37,070 nt of DNA from Lachnospiraceae bacterium. GTDB lineage: Bacteria > Bacillota > Clostridia > Lachnospirales > Lachnospiraceae. Where the stretch lies: positions 1-37,070 of the forward strand of contig JALEWA010000022.1 in NCBI GenBank assembly GCA_022788085.1, written 5' to 3'. Shown here one piece after another: positions 24,939 to 33,182 of the stretch. Within the stretch, counting starts at the first letter, position 1. Every line of letters starts with the position of its first letter. Under the pieces are notes generated by a model that was not told where the DNA came from, made no database searches, and was given only the letters and a program-made list of their open reading frames with translations. Made by a program: the position numbers and the translations under genes.

Positions 24939-26984
24939 TTACTCCTCTGCCGGTTCTGAACCCTCAATCTTTCGAAGAGTCTTATCCGTTGTCTGGAATC
25001 TTGCCTTATACATCAGATTCTCATCTTCGTCATAGAAGGTAATCACAAGCTTTTCAAGGCCGCCACTTGCAAGACCTAAGTATGTGAAATCCTGCTTGAT
25101 ACTCTGCTTCTCGTCATTAATCAGATATTCACCACTTTCTGTCTGAATCGTGTAAAAAGCAAACAGCTCATCCATTTCCGGAATAAAGTTAATCGTTGCG
25201 ATACCTCTATCGTCCACGCTGATATCATAAGTACCCACAAGATTTCCCTTGTTCGATACAATTGTGTAGTCTTTTGTAAGATTGAGTTTGGCTGAATAAA
25301 TCGTCGGATCGATATCACAGTCATCCACAAAACTATTATTATTATAGATTCTGACAAATACTCTCTCTGTCTGCTTGAGGTTCAGAGTCAGATGTCTGAT
25401 GGTATCACCTAATGCTGTACGTGTTCCGATCTGTATGCCGTTCACCCATAGTTCAAAATGGGTGAGCTCCACATCTGCATCCTCTGTTACCGTTAATCCA
25501 AAGTCAAATACATTATCGGATACAAGCTGGTGAATATAGTAATATACACCTTCTCCTTCATTTGCCACTGCATAGCTGTTGGCACCGCTTCCTCCGGTTG
25601 AAGTAAAGTTTGTAGAGATACCAAGTATATCTGACAGCTTGCCACAGGTAAGCCTGTCGAAACCATACAGGATTTCACTGTAATCCGCTTTTGTCTGGAT
25701 CAGTTCTAATTGCAATTCCTCGAATTCACTCTGAACTGCATCATACTCTTCGTAGGCCATTTTCCCCATCATATTGAGTGACTTTGCTTTGATCAATTCT
25801 TCTCGCTTGTCCTGAATCTGATTTTCTACAGATTCTACTGCCTTCCCGGATGAAACATAATTCTCAAAGGTGTCTGTTACGGAATCGCTGATCTCCGTCT
25901 TCGTACTCTCCTGTTCTTTTACCGCATCCTGGTATTCAAGTGCACATTCATACAATGCATATGGTTCATCCTCCACATATCTGACACCATCAATAGAACC
26001 CTTGAACCACTCCTTAGGGAAACTGATGAACAGGATGCGATAGCTTCCGGTCCACGGTTCGTCTACTTTCTTTAGGAATTCATTATATTTTAGCTTGAAA
26101 GCTGCAGTATCGACTTTATCTCCTCTCTTAATCTGATTAATATAGCTGTCAAGCATGGTAATGTCAGAACCATACTGTCCTTTCATCAGATTGTAATTCG
26201 TATTCAGGGCAATCAATGCATTGGATGTTGCCGTCTTAGCCTGATAATAGGTATGATCATGCTCTAAGGTATAGTGAATCAGGTCGTCAAGGATATCTCT
26301 GCTGATTTCACCATCTACAAAAGGATTGTCAAATTCATAACCTGCAGTAACATCTATTCCTATCAGATTACCAAGTTTCTTCTTCTGTGCTTCGAAATTC
26401 GATTTATCTGATACCAATGTGCTTTCTATGGCAGATACCTTGCTCTCCATTGCTGTGATATCACTCTCATTCGCCATTCCAAGCGTAAGTCTTGTTCTAT
26501 TTTTATCTAATGTCTTGTTATATTCCGTCAGTCGTTTCTCATTGTAATTGATTCTCTCCTGCAAAACATATATCTTTGTAAAGAGAGAAGAAATATCATA
26601 ATAAACCTGATAAACGGTATCACTGATCTGATGTTCCAGTGTATCCAGCTTAGACTGTAATTCCAGTGGTTTATATGAATATTCAAAGGCTTCTGAAAGA
26701 TTCGGTTTCTGCGGGAACTGAAAGTTCAAAAGCGGTGACCACCGGAAGGTTGATTGATTCTTTTCTTTTAACTTAATTGCCTTAATTGACTGGTCATACT
26801 GAATCTTTGTCAATTCCAATTTATTCTGAAGCTGTTGATAGGTCATACTATTTGTCAGCCCCATACTCTTTGCCATCTTAATGCTCAGATTTTTCTGTGC
26901 TGCCTGTGTTTTCGGCATTGGTATGCTGAGAGAAACCAGGCATACAGCCAATGCAAGTGCAAACCACCGGTATAATCTTTTCAT
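24939..26984 (-). CDS. Secreted TolC-like coiled-coil protein
   Basis: 681 aa with a signal peptide (RWFALALAVCLVSLSIPMPK, cleavage probably after TQA). Residues about 40-225 have the layout of the outer-membrane-factor/TolC helical hairpin: LQNKLELTKIQYDQSIKAIK, LYNEKR-type helices (INYNEKRLTEYNKTLDKNRT), LGMANESDITAMESKVSAIE and KKKLGNLIGIDVTAGYEF, the L-G-x-A-x-x-D and N-x-L-G-x-D-like signatures of that family. A second helical part runs to about 465, followed by two beta domains (about 490-681). It makes no usual sense as an outer-membrane channel in a monoderm. It probably acts in the wall space, perhaps as a tethering or periplasm-like scaffold. It follows the MORN gene by 33 bp. Confidence 0.65.
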   Translation of the reverse strand: MKRLYRWFALALAVCLVSLSIPMPKTQAAQKNLSIKMAKSMGLTNSMTYQQLQNKLELTKIQYDQSIKAIKLKEKNQSTFRWSPLLNFQFPQKPNLSEAFEYSYKPLELQSKLDTLEHQISDTVYQVYYDISSLFTKIYVLQERINYNEKRLTEYNKTLDKNRTRLTLGMANESDITAMESKVSAIESTLVSDKSNFEAQKKKLGNLIGIDVTAGYEFDNPFVDGEISRDILDDLIHYTLEHDHTYYQAKTATSNALIALNTNYNLMKGQYGSDITMLDSYINQIKRGDKVDTAAFKLKYNEFLKKVDEPWTGSYRILFISFPKEWFKGSIDGVRYVEDEPYALYECALEYQDAVKEQESTKTEISDSVTDTFENYVSSGKAVESVENQIQDKREELIKAKSLNMMGKMAYEEYDAVQSEFEELQLELIQTKADYSEILYGFDRLTCGKLSDILGISTNFTSTGGSGANSYAVANEGEGVYYYIHQLVSDNVFDFGLTVTEDADVELTHFELWVNGIQIGTRTALGDTIRHLTLNLKQTERVFVRIYNNNSFVDDCDIDPTIYSAKLNLTKDYTIVSNKGNLVGTYDISVDDRGIATINFIPEMDELFAFYTIQTESGEYLINDEKQSIKQDFTYLGLASGGLEKLVITFYDEDENLMYKARFQTTDKTLRKIEGSEPAEE

Positions 26985-27017
26985 TCTATGCCTGTCCCCT
27001 TTCCTGCTTTCTTTGAA

Positions 27018-28229
27018 CTATACAGAAATCGTATACATGAAGAACTTATCCTCATGTCCTACTGCTATAAAGGTATAACTCAAATCATTAATCTCATATA
27101 CATACATATAGATGAGTGCCTCTCCATCAAAGCTGTCTACCTGTACATATTCATCATATTCCTCTGTGTATTCCAGATTTGGTTCAAGTGCAATATCTCT
27201 GCCATTGTCCTGACACCACTGAATGGCAACTGCATCATAAAAGTTCATGTAGCTGTTACCTTCAAACTGTGGCTCACCTAAGTGTTCCTTCAGTTGACTG
27301 ACTGTTTCAATTCTTTTTTCCCCTGATACAAAAACATCCCTGATCACATAAAGTGTCTGAGCTTTTGCGGTTGTATCCAGGCTATTTTCTGTACTGGTTG
27401 GAATGTAGAGCGCTGAAATCTCATTCATTGCTATCATACTCTCGTCATTGTAGGCATATAGCTTTTCACTGCCGGTATAAATACCATTCATATCTTCCAC
27501 TGTTTTGTCAAGAAGCTGTGTATATTGCAGTTCTCCACGTTTGAATGATCCGGTAAATACCTTTTTCTCTGCAAGATTGTATAACTCTCCTTGTCCATCC
27601 TGATAGTTCTCCTGAAACTCTCCGGAATAATACAGTGCCCCTCCCGGTCGGTAAAGCTTGCCTTTACCCTGATACAGATTGTCTACAAAGTCACCCTCAT
27701 AGTGAAGCTGCCCGTTTGGATAATACTGTTTTCCTGTTCCGTTATACATGTTCTTCGAAAACTCTCCGGAATAAACGAGTCCTCCGTCCGGATCAAAGAG
27801 TTCTCCCTGCCCTTGTGCATATCCTCCCTTGACATGTCCTGTATAAGCAATGTATCCTCGCTTGGCAGTGATATTTACATCCGCATCCATGAACTTTAAC
27901 GGCCATGAATTATATTTATATGTTTTTATGCTTCCGTCACTTCCCAAAGACTGGAAAGGCTTTACCAGCCACAGATAGCCAAGACATATCAAACCGACAC
28001 ACAGGATAACTACATGAGCCAGTCTCCTGCTCACCATGATTCCAAGGAAGGTGTAGTAATCTTTCTTATTTCTTGGTTTTACATTGAACAGTCCTGCCAG
28101 CCACTGTTGAAATCTGTTAATGACTCTTGTCTTAATATAGTTAGCATTTGTCCAATAACGTAATCTCGCAGAAATAGCTGCAAACCGATATTTAATTGTG
28201 TTAACAATCATATTAAAAAATTGATTCAT
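27018..28229 (-). CDS. Membrane-anchored MORN-repeat protein
   Basis: 403 aa. A basic N-terminus of about 65 residues is followed by one membrane segment (about 70-90, VVILCVGLICLGYLWLV), which predicts an inside N-terminus and outside C-terminus. Residues about 128-235 contain four to five MORN-type repeats: GGYAQGQGELFDPDGG, NMYNGTGKQYYPNGQ, NLYQGKGKLYRPGGA and NYQDGQGELYN. The remainder is a beta-rich C-terminal domain without a clear family. MORN repeats usually bind proteins or membranes; an extracellular placement beside a CIS suggests a scaffold role at the cell surface (inference). The ribosome site and short gaps make it part of the envelope block. Confidence 0.75.
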   Translation of the reverse strand: MNQFFNMIVNTIKYRFAAISARLRYWTNANYIKTRVINRFQQWLAGLFNVKPRNKKDYYTFLGIMVSRRLAHVVILCVGLICLGYLWLVKPFQSLGSDGSIKTYKYNSWPLKFMDADVNITAKRGYIAYTGHVKGGYAQGQGELFDPDGGLVYSGEFSKNMYNGTGKQYYPNGQLHYEGDFVDNLYQGKGKLYRPGGALYYSGEFQENYQDGQGELYNLAEKKVFTGSFKRGELQYTQLLDKTVEDMNGIYTGSEKLYAYNDESMIAMNEISALYIPTSTENSLDTTAKAQTLYVIRDVFVSGEKRIETVSQLKEHLGEPQFEGNSYMNFYDAVAIQWCQDNGRDIALEPNLEYTEEYDEYVQVDSFDGEALIYMYVYEINDLSYTFIAVGHEDKFFMYTISV

Positions 28230-28258
28230 TTTCTGTCCAATCCCTTCCTACTGTTCCA

Positions 28259-29923
28259 CTAGAATAAAGAAAATCTGTGGTCTCCCTTATTCTCTTCATT
28301 CAGGCAGCTCTCACACCGGAATATGTAATGCTTTGCTACATCATCTTCAGGACAATCCTTTAATATCTCCGTGAATAGCGTCCTTGCAAAATAGAAATCC
28401 GACTGATAAAAAAGTTTGATTGCTTCATTGAACTTTGCCAGAGTATCTATACGGCATTGTCTCTCTCTTGCAGGATATGCATCAAGGACTTCATAAAGAT
28501 TGAACTTCATATCGCCCTCCTGTATATAGCCTGCATATCTGCACTCGATTCCCGCAGGGAGCATCTCATGCACATAGTCAGTAACTGCCATACGTATGCC
28601 CATTTTTCTCAACGGATCAATAAATTTTTCAATTACTTTCATTTCCCTGGAATGTGCAAATGCAAATGCCTGCTCATCATCACCTGAGATACCATATACA
28701 AAAGAAGTTCTATGTAAAAGGACAAATATCTTCTTTCTATTATCAAAGGTTCTCTCACCGGAGACCATCTCGATTCCAAACCGGACTGCTTCCTTGATCT
28801 CTTTATTGAACATCATCTGAATGGTGCTCAAGTCACTGCTACTGTTAAAAATGATCCCGTTGTGAAGTTTTCTGTTTTCACCCAGCCTGGTGTAATATGA
28901 ATTGATATCATTCAGCTGTTCGTGCTGCTCTAACCGCTCGTTAATATTGAAAGAAATATATGCCACTGTAGCTTCCATATTAACCTGTTCATTGATCATG
29001 ACATCCTGTATGGAGGCTTTTCCCATAATCTTTTCTATATCCTTTGGAGCGAAGCGGTAATATGTCTGGAGTGCCTTATACTTTGAATAATTAATACGCT
29101 GTATATCTGTTGATATCTGTCTAAGGCCATTATAGAGTGCCCGCATTTCGTTACTTCTTACCCACCTGCTTCTCTTCTCATCCGCAAGAACTTTCCAGTC
29201 TTCTTTTCCTTCTGCCACACGGGAAACCAGCTTAATCATTTTCTTTATTTCGCAATGTTGCAGGAATATAATCATGATATAAATCAAGGTCGCTGCACCA
29301 AGTATGATTCCTCCGTACAGCAAATATGTCTGCCAGATGGATGCAAGTCTTTCATTCAATGCATTCGGAGTCACCTCCATAATCACTGCAAACTGTGGCA
29401 TGATCATCGTTTTATCCATGATCACGAATATGGTATTTCCATCCGGTAAATCTCTATATTTTACTCTTCCTGTTACCCTTGCACTTTCAATCAAATCTGT
29501 ACATGCTTTCTCCCGTTCCTGCCAGAATAATTGATTCTCGCCCAAGGTATAGCATTCCGCGTATCCGCTTCCCATTTTTTTCTGTATCAGACAGGCACTT
29601 ACATAAGGTTCCTTTACCGCAGATACCATTGCCGCATCCAGTTTAGAATACAGTTCCAATGCACCATTCTTCGTCTCTTCTGCGTCCTCGAGCTCCTCCA
29701 TAAAAGGGTAAATTCCACTAAGCTGTGCCGTTAGTATTTCATAATACTGTTCTGACACAACCGTAGCAGATTCATTATACCCAAGATAAACACAGGCAGA
29801 GACAGCCAGCATTGTAAAGAATTCCATGATTCCAAAACGCTGGAGTGCCATTGAATGTGTGAACATCAACATGATCATCACAATCATCAGTATGCCCATT
29901 CCTATGACAATAACCGTATCCAC
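28259..29923 (-). CDS. Membrane receptor with degenerate class III nucleotide cyclase domain and TPR-like tail
   Basis: 554 aa, GTG start with AGGAGG eight bases before it. Two membrane segments lie at about 4-25 and 32-48, an extracellular sensor region at about 50-190, and a third membrane segment at about 192-215, followed by a HAMP-like stretch ending LYNGLRQISTDIQRIN. The next part resembles adenylyl/guanylyl cyclases: YYRFAPKDIEKIMGKASIQD, then VNMEATVAYISFNIN where active enzymes have the metal-binding 'FSDIRGFT' sequence. That aspartate is lost, so it is probably inactive. The C-terminus (LYEVLDAYPARERQCRIDTL, KLFYQSDFYFARTLFTEILK) is the TPR-like helical tail normal for this cyclase family. 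It may sense an outside signal and pass it to the CIS. Confidence 0.75.
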   Translation of the reverse strand: MDTVIVIGMGILMIVMIMLMFTHSMALQRFGIMEFFTMLAVSACVYLGYNESATVVSEQYYEILTAQLSGIYPFMEELEDAEETKNGALELYSKLDAAMVSAVKEPYVSACLIQKKMGSGYAECYTLGENQLFWQEREKACTDLIESARVTGRVKYRDLPDGNTIFVIMDKTMIMPQFAVIMEVTPNALNERLASIWQTYLLYGGIILGAATLIYIMIIFLQHCEIKKMIKLVSRVAEGKEDWKVLADEKRSRWVRSNEMRALYNGLRQISTDIQRINYSKYKALQTYYRFAPKDIEKIMGKASIQDVMINEQVNMEATVAYISFNINERLEQHEQLNDINSYYTRLGENRKLHNGIIFNSSSDLSTIQMMFNKEIKEAVRFGIEMVSGERTFDNRKKIFVLLHRTSFVYGISGDDEQAFAFAHSREMKVIEKFIDPLRKMGIRMAVTDYVHEMLPAGIECRYAGYIQEGDMKFNLYEVLDAYPARERQCRIDTLAKFNEAIKLFYQSDFYFARTLFTEILKDCPEDDVAKHYIFRCESCLNEENKGDHRFSLF

Positions 29924-29949
29924 ACAATCCCCCTCCTATCTGTTCAGGC

Positions 29950-30792
29950 TTAATCAATCAAAGATTCTGTTCCAATCTTTTTAAAGGTGTGGAAAAATAA
30001 TCGTAAAAGCGGTATGTCCCCCCAAACAGTCCTGCTTATGAAAACAATCAATGCCAATATAGCCAAAATCAGACTTACTATCAGCAGTATCCGGAAAATA
30101 GTAGAATCATTCCTGATGAAGAATGCCTTAATTCTTCCAATCAGACTGCGCTTTTTAGCTGTCGTCGCGGCAAGGCGGATATCCTTATAAAGCTCACGGA
30201 AGCTTATGTAACTCTGTTTTGGAATCTTCTTGGCTAACAACTTATATCCTATGTTCTTCTTCGATATCTTCTTTTCCAGCATATCTCTGACAACAAGTGC
30301 ACATTGCATCACGCATCCTGCTTCTGTACAGTTTTCGTCAAGCTCCTCCAGGTCAACTGCATAGCTGAGTGCTATTCCATTATCCTTCAGTAGCTGAATC
30401 TGCTTCTGTTTTATGATTAGCTCAAGCAAAGGGTATGGCAGTCCGGAAGTCATACACTGCACGACCAGATTCAGGCATATATCCTCACATAATTCCAGAG
30501 GCATATCCCTTGCCATGAAGAAATCGGTAAGCTTTCTTTCCTTGACATAATCAAATACCATGCAGAAACCTTTACTGCTGTCGAACATATCGATGCAGCA
30601 TTCTCTTCCCATCGGAGAAGCTTCCATGATAATCATCAGCTTTCTGACTGTTTCATGGTTCTTGATTACGAGAACGGTATAATATGTATTTCTTCCATTC
30701 TTTACGTTTTCGCATATCTCTACGTCATTTACCTTTCCGCTAAAAACATCCATAACCGTGCTCAGCGTCATCTTTCCTGACTGATAAACCAT
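29950..30792 (-). CDS. Membrane-anchored pseudokinase-like protein
   Basis: 280 aa. The N-terminal about 200 residues resemble a small protein-kinase fold: strands with ICENVKNGRNTYYTVLVIKN, a hinge-like FCMVFDYVKERKLTDFF, then helices LELCEDICLNLVVQCMTSGL and a short KQIQLLKDNGIALSYAVDLE stretch where the catalytic loop would be. No HRD or DFG motif is present, so any kinase fold is catalytically dead. Near the C-terminus (about 230-256, LLIVSLILAILALIVFISRT) is one membrane segment, with a 24-residue tail outside. EssB/YukC of type VII secretion has a similar pseudokinase plus membrane design, which is an analogy only. A membrane-anchored CIS partner, as seen for CisA in Streptomyces, is possible. 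Confidence 0.5.
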   Translation of the reverse strand: MVYQSGKMTLSTVMDVFSGKVNDVEICENVKNGRNTYYTVLVIKNHETVRKLMIIMEASPMGRECCIDMFDSSKGFCMVFDYVKERKLTDFFMARDMPLELCEDICLNLVVQCMTSGLPYPLLELIIKQKQIQLLKDNGIALSYAVDLEELDENCTEAGCVMQCALVVRDMLEKKISKKNIGYKLLAKKIPKQSYISFRELYKDIRLAATTAKKRSLIGRIKAFFIRNDSTIFRILLIVSLILAILALIVFISRTVWGDIPLLRLFFHTFKKIGTESLID

Positions 30793-30804
30793 ATATTTCC
30801 TTTC

Positions 30805-32640
30805 CTACTTCATTTGAAATAAATCATTTTGAGCCTTATCCTCTTTGATTTCATCGACTGCCTTCTTCTTAACAATTGCATATGCATAAGTACAGATTAA
30901 CGGCTTGTCTGTGCAGAATATCTTAATCTCATAAACTCCTTCCTTCGATGGTGCTGTGTAAATACCATCGGAGGTAATCTCACCACTTGAGCTTTCTGTA
31001 AGCTCATAACTAATAGAACATGCCTTCATGTTATTATACTTAACCTGGAAGAAGTAGCTTTCCTTTGTTCCAAGTACAATCGTAGGAGTCACTGCACTAA
31101 TACTCTGATTGGTTGTCGTCTCAATCTCCTCCTGAAGATTCTCACTATCATAACGTATTGCCACCCAGCGGTATGTGAGCACCAGCATTCTTACATTCTG
31201 TAGCAGTTTTACAGCTACCACAAAGCTTCCCTTGTCGTTAAGTACCTTGACTGCTGTTTCCGCAGCTACATTGATTCTATCCTTCTCAAACAGCTCAGGG
31301 TTACCATAAATCGTTGTCTTTGTTGGATTCTGACTGACAGCATTCTCTTCAAGATATTCATAACCAACTTCTACATAGACATTTCCTGCGCCTAAGCCAT
31401 GCATGATTTCGCCGGAATAACAGATATCGCCCTTCTTAGCATTCTCTCCGATTGGGATTTCAACGATTCCCGTTTCCAGTCTTGGCATATTTACCGAAGA
31501 ATTACTCTTTGTAATATCTGTTTTTCCCACCGCTGCCGAAGGAGTATTTCCTTCATACATCGGAAGTCTCTTACTGAAATAAGAACTGTATTCCAGCCTC
31601 TTCCATGCATCCCTCATGGTAGGCACATAATTCTTTACATTTTTCTCATCTACTGTTTCAATCAGATAAGCAGCTCCTGTCTTTACAATAGTCAGGTTAG
31701 CAAGCCTGATTCTGTCTGATGAGCTTCTCATTCCCCTGAGTTCTATATTCACATTTCCCGTCTGCCTTGCTGACAGATGTGATGTTGATTCGTCCACAAT
31801 AACAATCTTACAGTTAAGCTGAGATATAATTGGCTGCTCAACGCCGTTTACGAGTGCTTTTCCACTCCCCGCCTTGAACATGATACTTGTATCCGGTGTT
31901 TCCTCTGACTGGGCAAGCATCCAATATTCACGGACAATTCTCTGTCCTTTATTCAAAGAGATATTTTCAAGGAGAAGTGAAAGTTCCTGTCCGCCTTCCA
32001 TCGTGCTTAATGCCGGTGTCTGAATTACACCTTCGTAGTAAAGATTTGCTTTACCATCACTTAGCTTCTCTACCTGAAGATCTATCTTTACATATTGTCC
32101 TGCGCAAATATATGACGGCAGCTTAAGCTGTACCTTATAGTCCTTATTTTCTAAGAGAGTACCACCTGTGTAGAATTCCGTTTCCGGTTCATAATCCTCT
32201 TCAAGACTTTCTATGTCTTTTAAGAACAGTTCATAACCTTCTTCGATTCTGTTGTTCTCATATTCCTTCTCACTATCCTGTCTGTTGATTGCATATACAG
32301 GCTGTGTTTCTGTCTCTGCGTATCGGATACAAAGACATACATCATTTGTTTTCAGTTCTTCAAATCCGGCAATGGTAGAAAGCTTCTTGACAACGGAGTT
32401 CTCGACCACGATTTCACGTCCTGTTTCATCAATCGCCATACCACTTTCAATCAGAAGTGACTGATCATCAAGGCTGACTACATTTAATCCGCATACAATA
32501 CCTGATCCTGTTACCATGGCATTCAGGAATCTCCTCTTGTCATTCATGTAACTCTGTTCTGCTTCAAAGTCCACTGATGTAAGCATCTTTCCCTTATAGT
32601 ATCTGTTTCTGCTAAATGGTAATAATCTGTTATTATTCAC
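30805..32640 (-). CDS. CIS-associated protein with conserved N-terminal baseplate-like motif
   Basis: 611 aa with a GTG start and TAGGAGTG seven bases before it. Residues 13-54 hold RYYKGKMLTSVDFEAEQSYM, NDKRRFLNAMVTGSGIVCGL, which matches the 'YFNGQLLTARDLQDEQDYHxxKRRxHNRxLHGWGVVCGL' type N-terminus seen in a protein family recurrent in eCIS clusters. The middle is beta-rich with repeated sandwich-like strands, and the last about 100 residues (TPTIVLGTKESYFFQVKYNN, SDGIYTAPSKEGVYEIKIFC) look like an Ig-like domain. There is no signal peptide. It is likely a particle component, possibly a peripheral baseplate or surface-binding part. If any gene here substitutes for a tail fibre, this is a candidate. 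Confidence 0.6.
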   Translation of the reverse strand: MNNNRLLPFSRNRYYKGKMLTSVDFEAEQSYMNDKRRFLNAMVTGSGIVCGLNVVSLDDQSLLIESGMAIDETGREIVVENSVVKKLSTIAGFEELKTNDVCLCIRYAETETQPVYAINRQDSEKEYENNRIEEGYELFLKDIESLEEDYEPETEFYTGGTLLENKDYKVQLKLPSYICAGQYVKIDLQVEKLSDGKANLYYEGVIQTPALSTMEGGQELSLLLENISLNKGQRIVREYWMLAQSEETPDTSIMFKAGSGKALVNGVEQPIISQLNCKIVIVDESTSHLSARQTGNVNIELRGMRSSSDRIRLANLTIVKTGAAYLIETVDEKNVKNYVPTMRDAWKRLEYSSYFSKRLPMYEGNTPSAAVGKTDITKSNSSVNMPRLETGIVEIPIGENAKKGDICYSGEIMHGLGAGNVYVEVGYEYLEENAVSQNPTKTTIYGNPELFEKDRINVAAETAVKVLNDKGSFVVAVKLLQNVRMLVLTYRWVAIRYDSENLQEEIETTTNQSISAVTPTIVLGTKESYFFQVKYNNMKACSISYELTESSSGEITSDGIYTAPSKEGVYEIKIFCTDKPLICTYAYAIVKKKAVDEIKEDKAQNDLFQMK

Positions 32641-32652
32641 TTTCTTACACTC

Positions 32653-33177
32653 CTATCTTTCTTCCGTGCTTTCCTCTTGTATCTCTGTAAGCTCCAGATA
32701 TTTTGCTGAAACATAGCCTTCGATATCATGGAACCGAATCAGATGCCACTCTTCTCCGACCTCAATGACCTCAGCCGTATTTCCGTTTTTCATGAAGCTG
32801 ATTACTTTTCCCTGCATGGATGCTGCATCCCTGATCATAAGTCTGCTTGTGCCGACATTGACTGCTGTTGCCATATATTGCTTCACAGGCTCCTCTGTCA
32901 CAGTACTTTCTTCCACTGTTGGTTCTTCTGTTTGTTCTGTTTCTGTTGTCTGTTCTGTTTCTGCTTCTGTCGTTGTTTCTATTACTTCCTCTGTGCTTTC
33001 CGTTACTTCACTCTGTTCGTTTTCTGTCTGCCATGTGCTGCTTTCCTCACATTCTTCTGTAACAGCCGCTACCTCAGTAGTTGGATAATCCGACTGCCCA
33101 TAGCATATCGCTCCGGCTCCTATTCCACAGATTCCATAAAGTAATCCCAGACTAAGCAGCGTTTTCTTTCTATTCAT
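32653..33177 (-). CDS. Membrane-anchored SH3b-domain protein with Thr/Glu-rich linker
   Basis: 174 aa. The N-terminus (KKTLLSLGLLYGICGIGAGA) is an uncleaved signal anchor or signal peptide. Residues about 33-100 are a low-complexity linker of T, E, S, V and Q, typical of wall-spanning parts. Residues about 102-165 form a bacterial SH3 domain: AVNVGTSRLMIRDAASMQGK, VISFMKNGNTAEVIEVGEEW, HLIRFHDIEGYVSAKYLEL. SH3b domains bind peptidoglycan or peptides. The protein probably sits outside the membrane within the wall and may help position the CIS or sense the wall. It lies between the sensor kinases and the 611-aa protein with short gaps (5 and 12 bp). Confidence 0.82.
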   Translation of the reverse strand: MNRKKTLLSLGLLYGICGIGAGAICYGQSDYPTTEVAAVTEECEESSTWQTENEQSEVTESTEEVIETTTEAETEQTTETEQTEEPTVEESTVTEEPVKQYMATAVNVGTSRLMIRDAASMQGKVISFMKNGNTAEVIEVGEEWHLIRFHDIEGYVSAKYLELTEIQEESTEER

Positions 33178-33182
33178 AGGCC

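Noticed and set aside
32728-33144. Plus-strand frames rich in Cys/Phe opposite the SH3b gene.
   Set aside because: They mirror the Thr/Glu-rich linker codons and have no ribosome site or family features.
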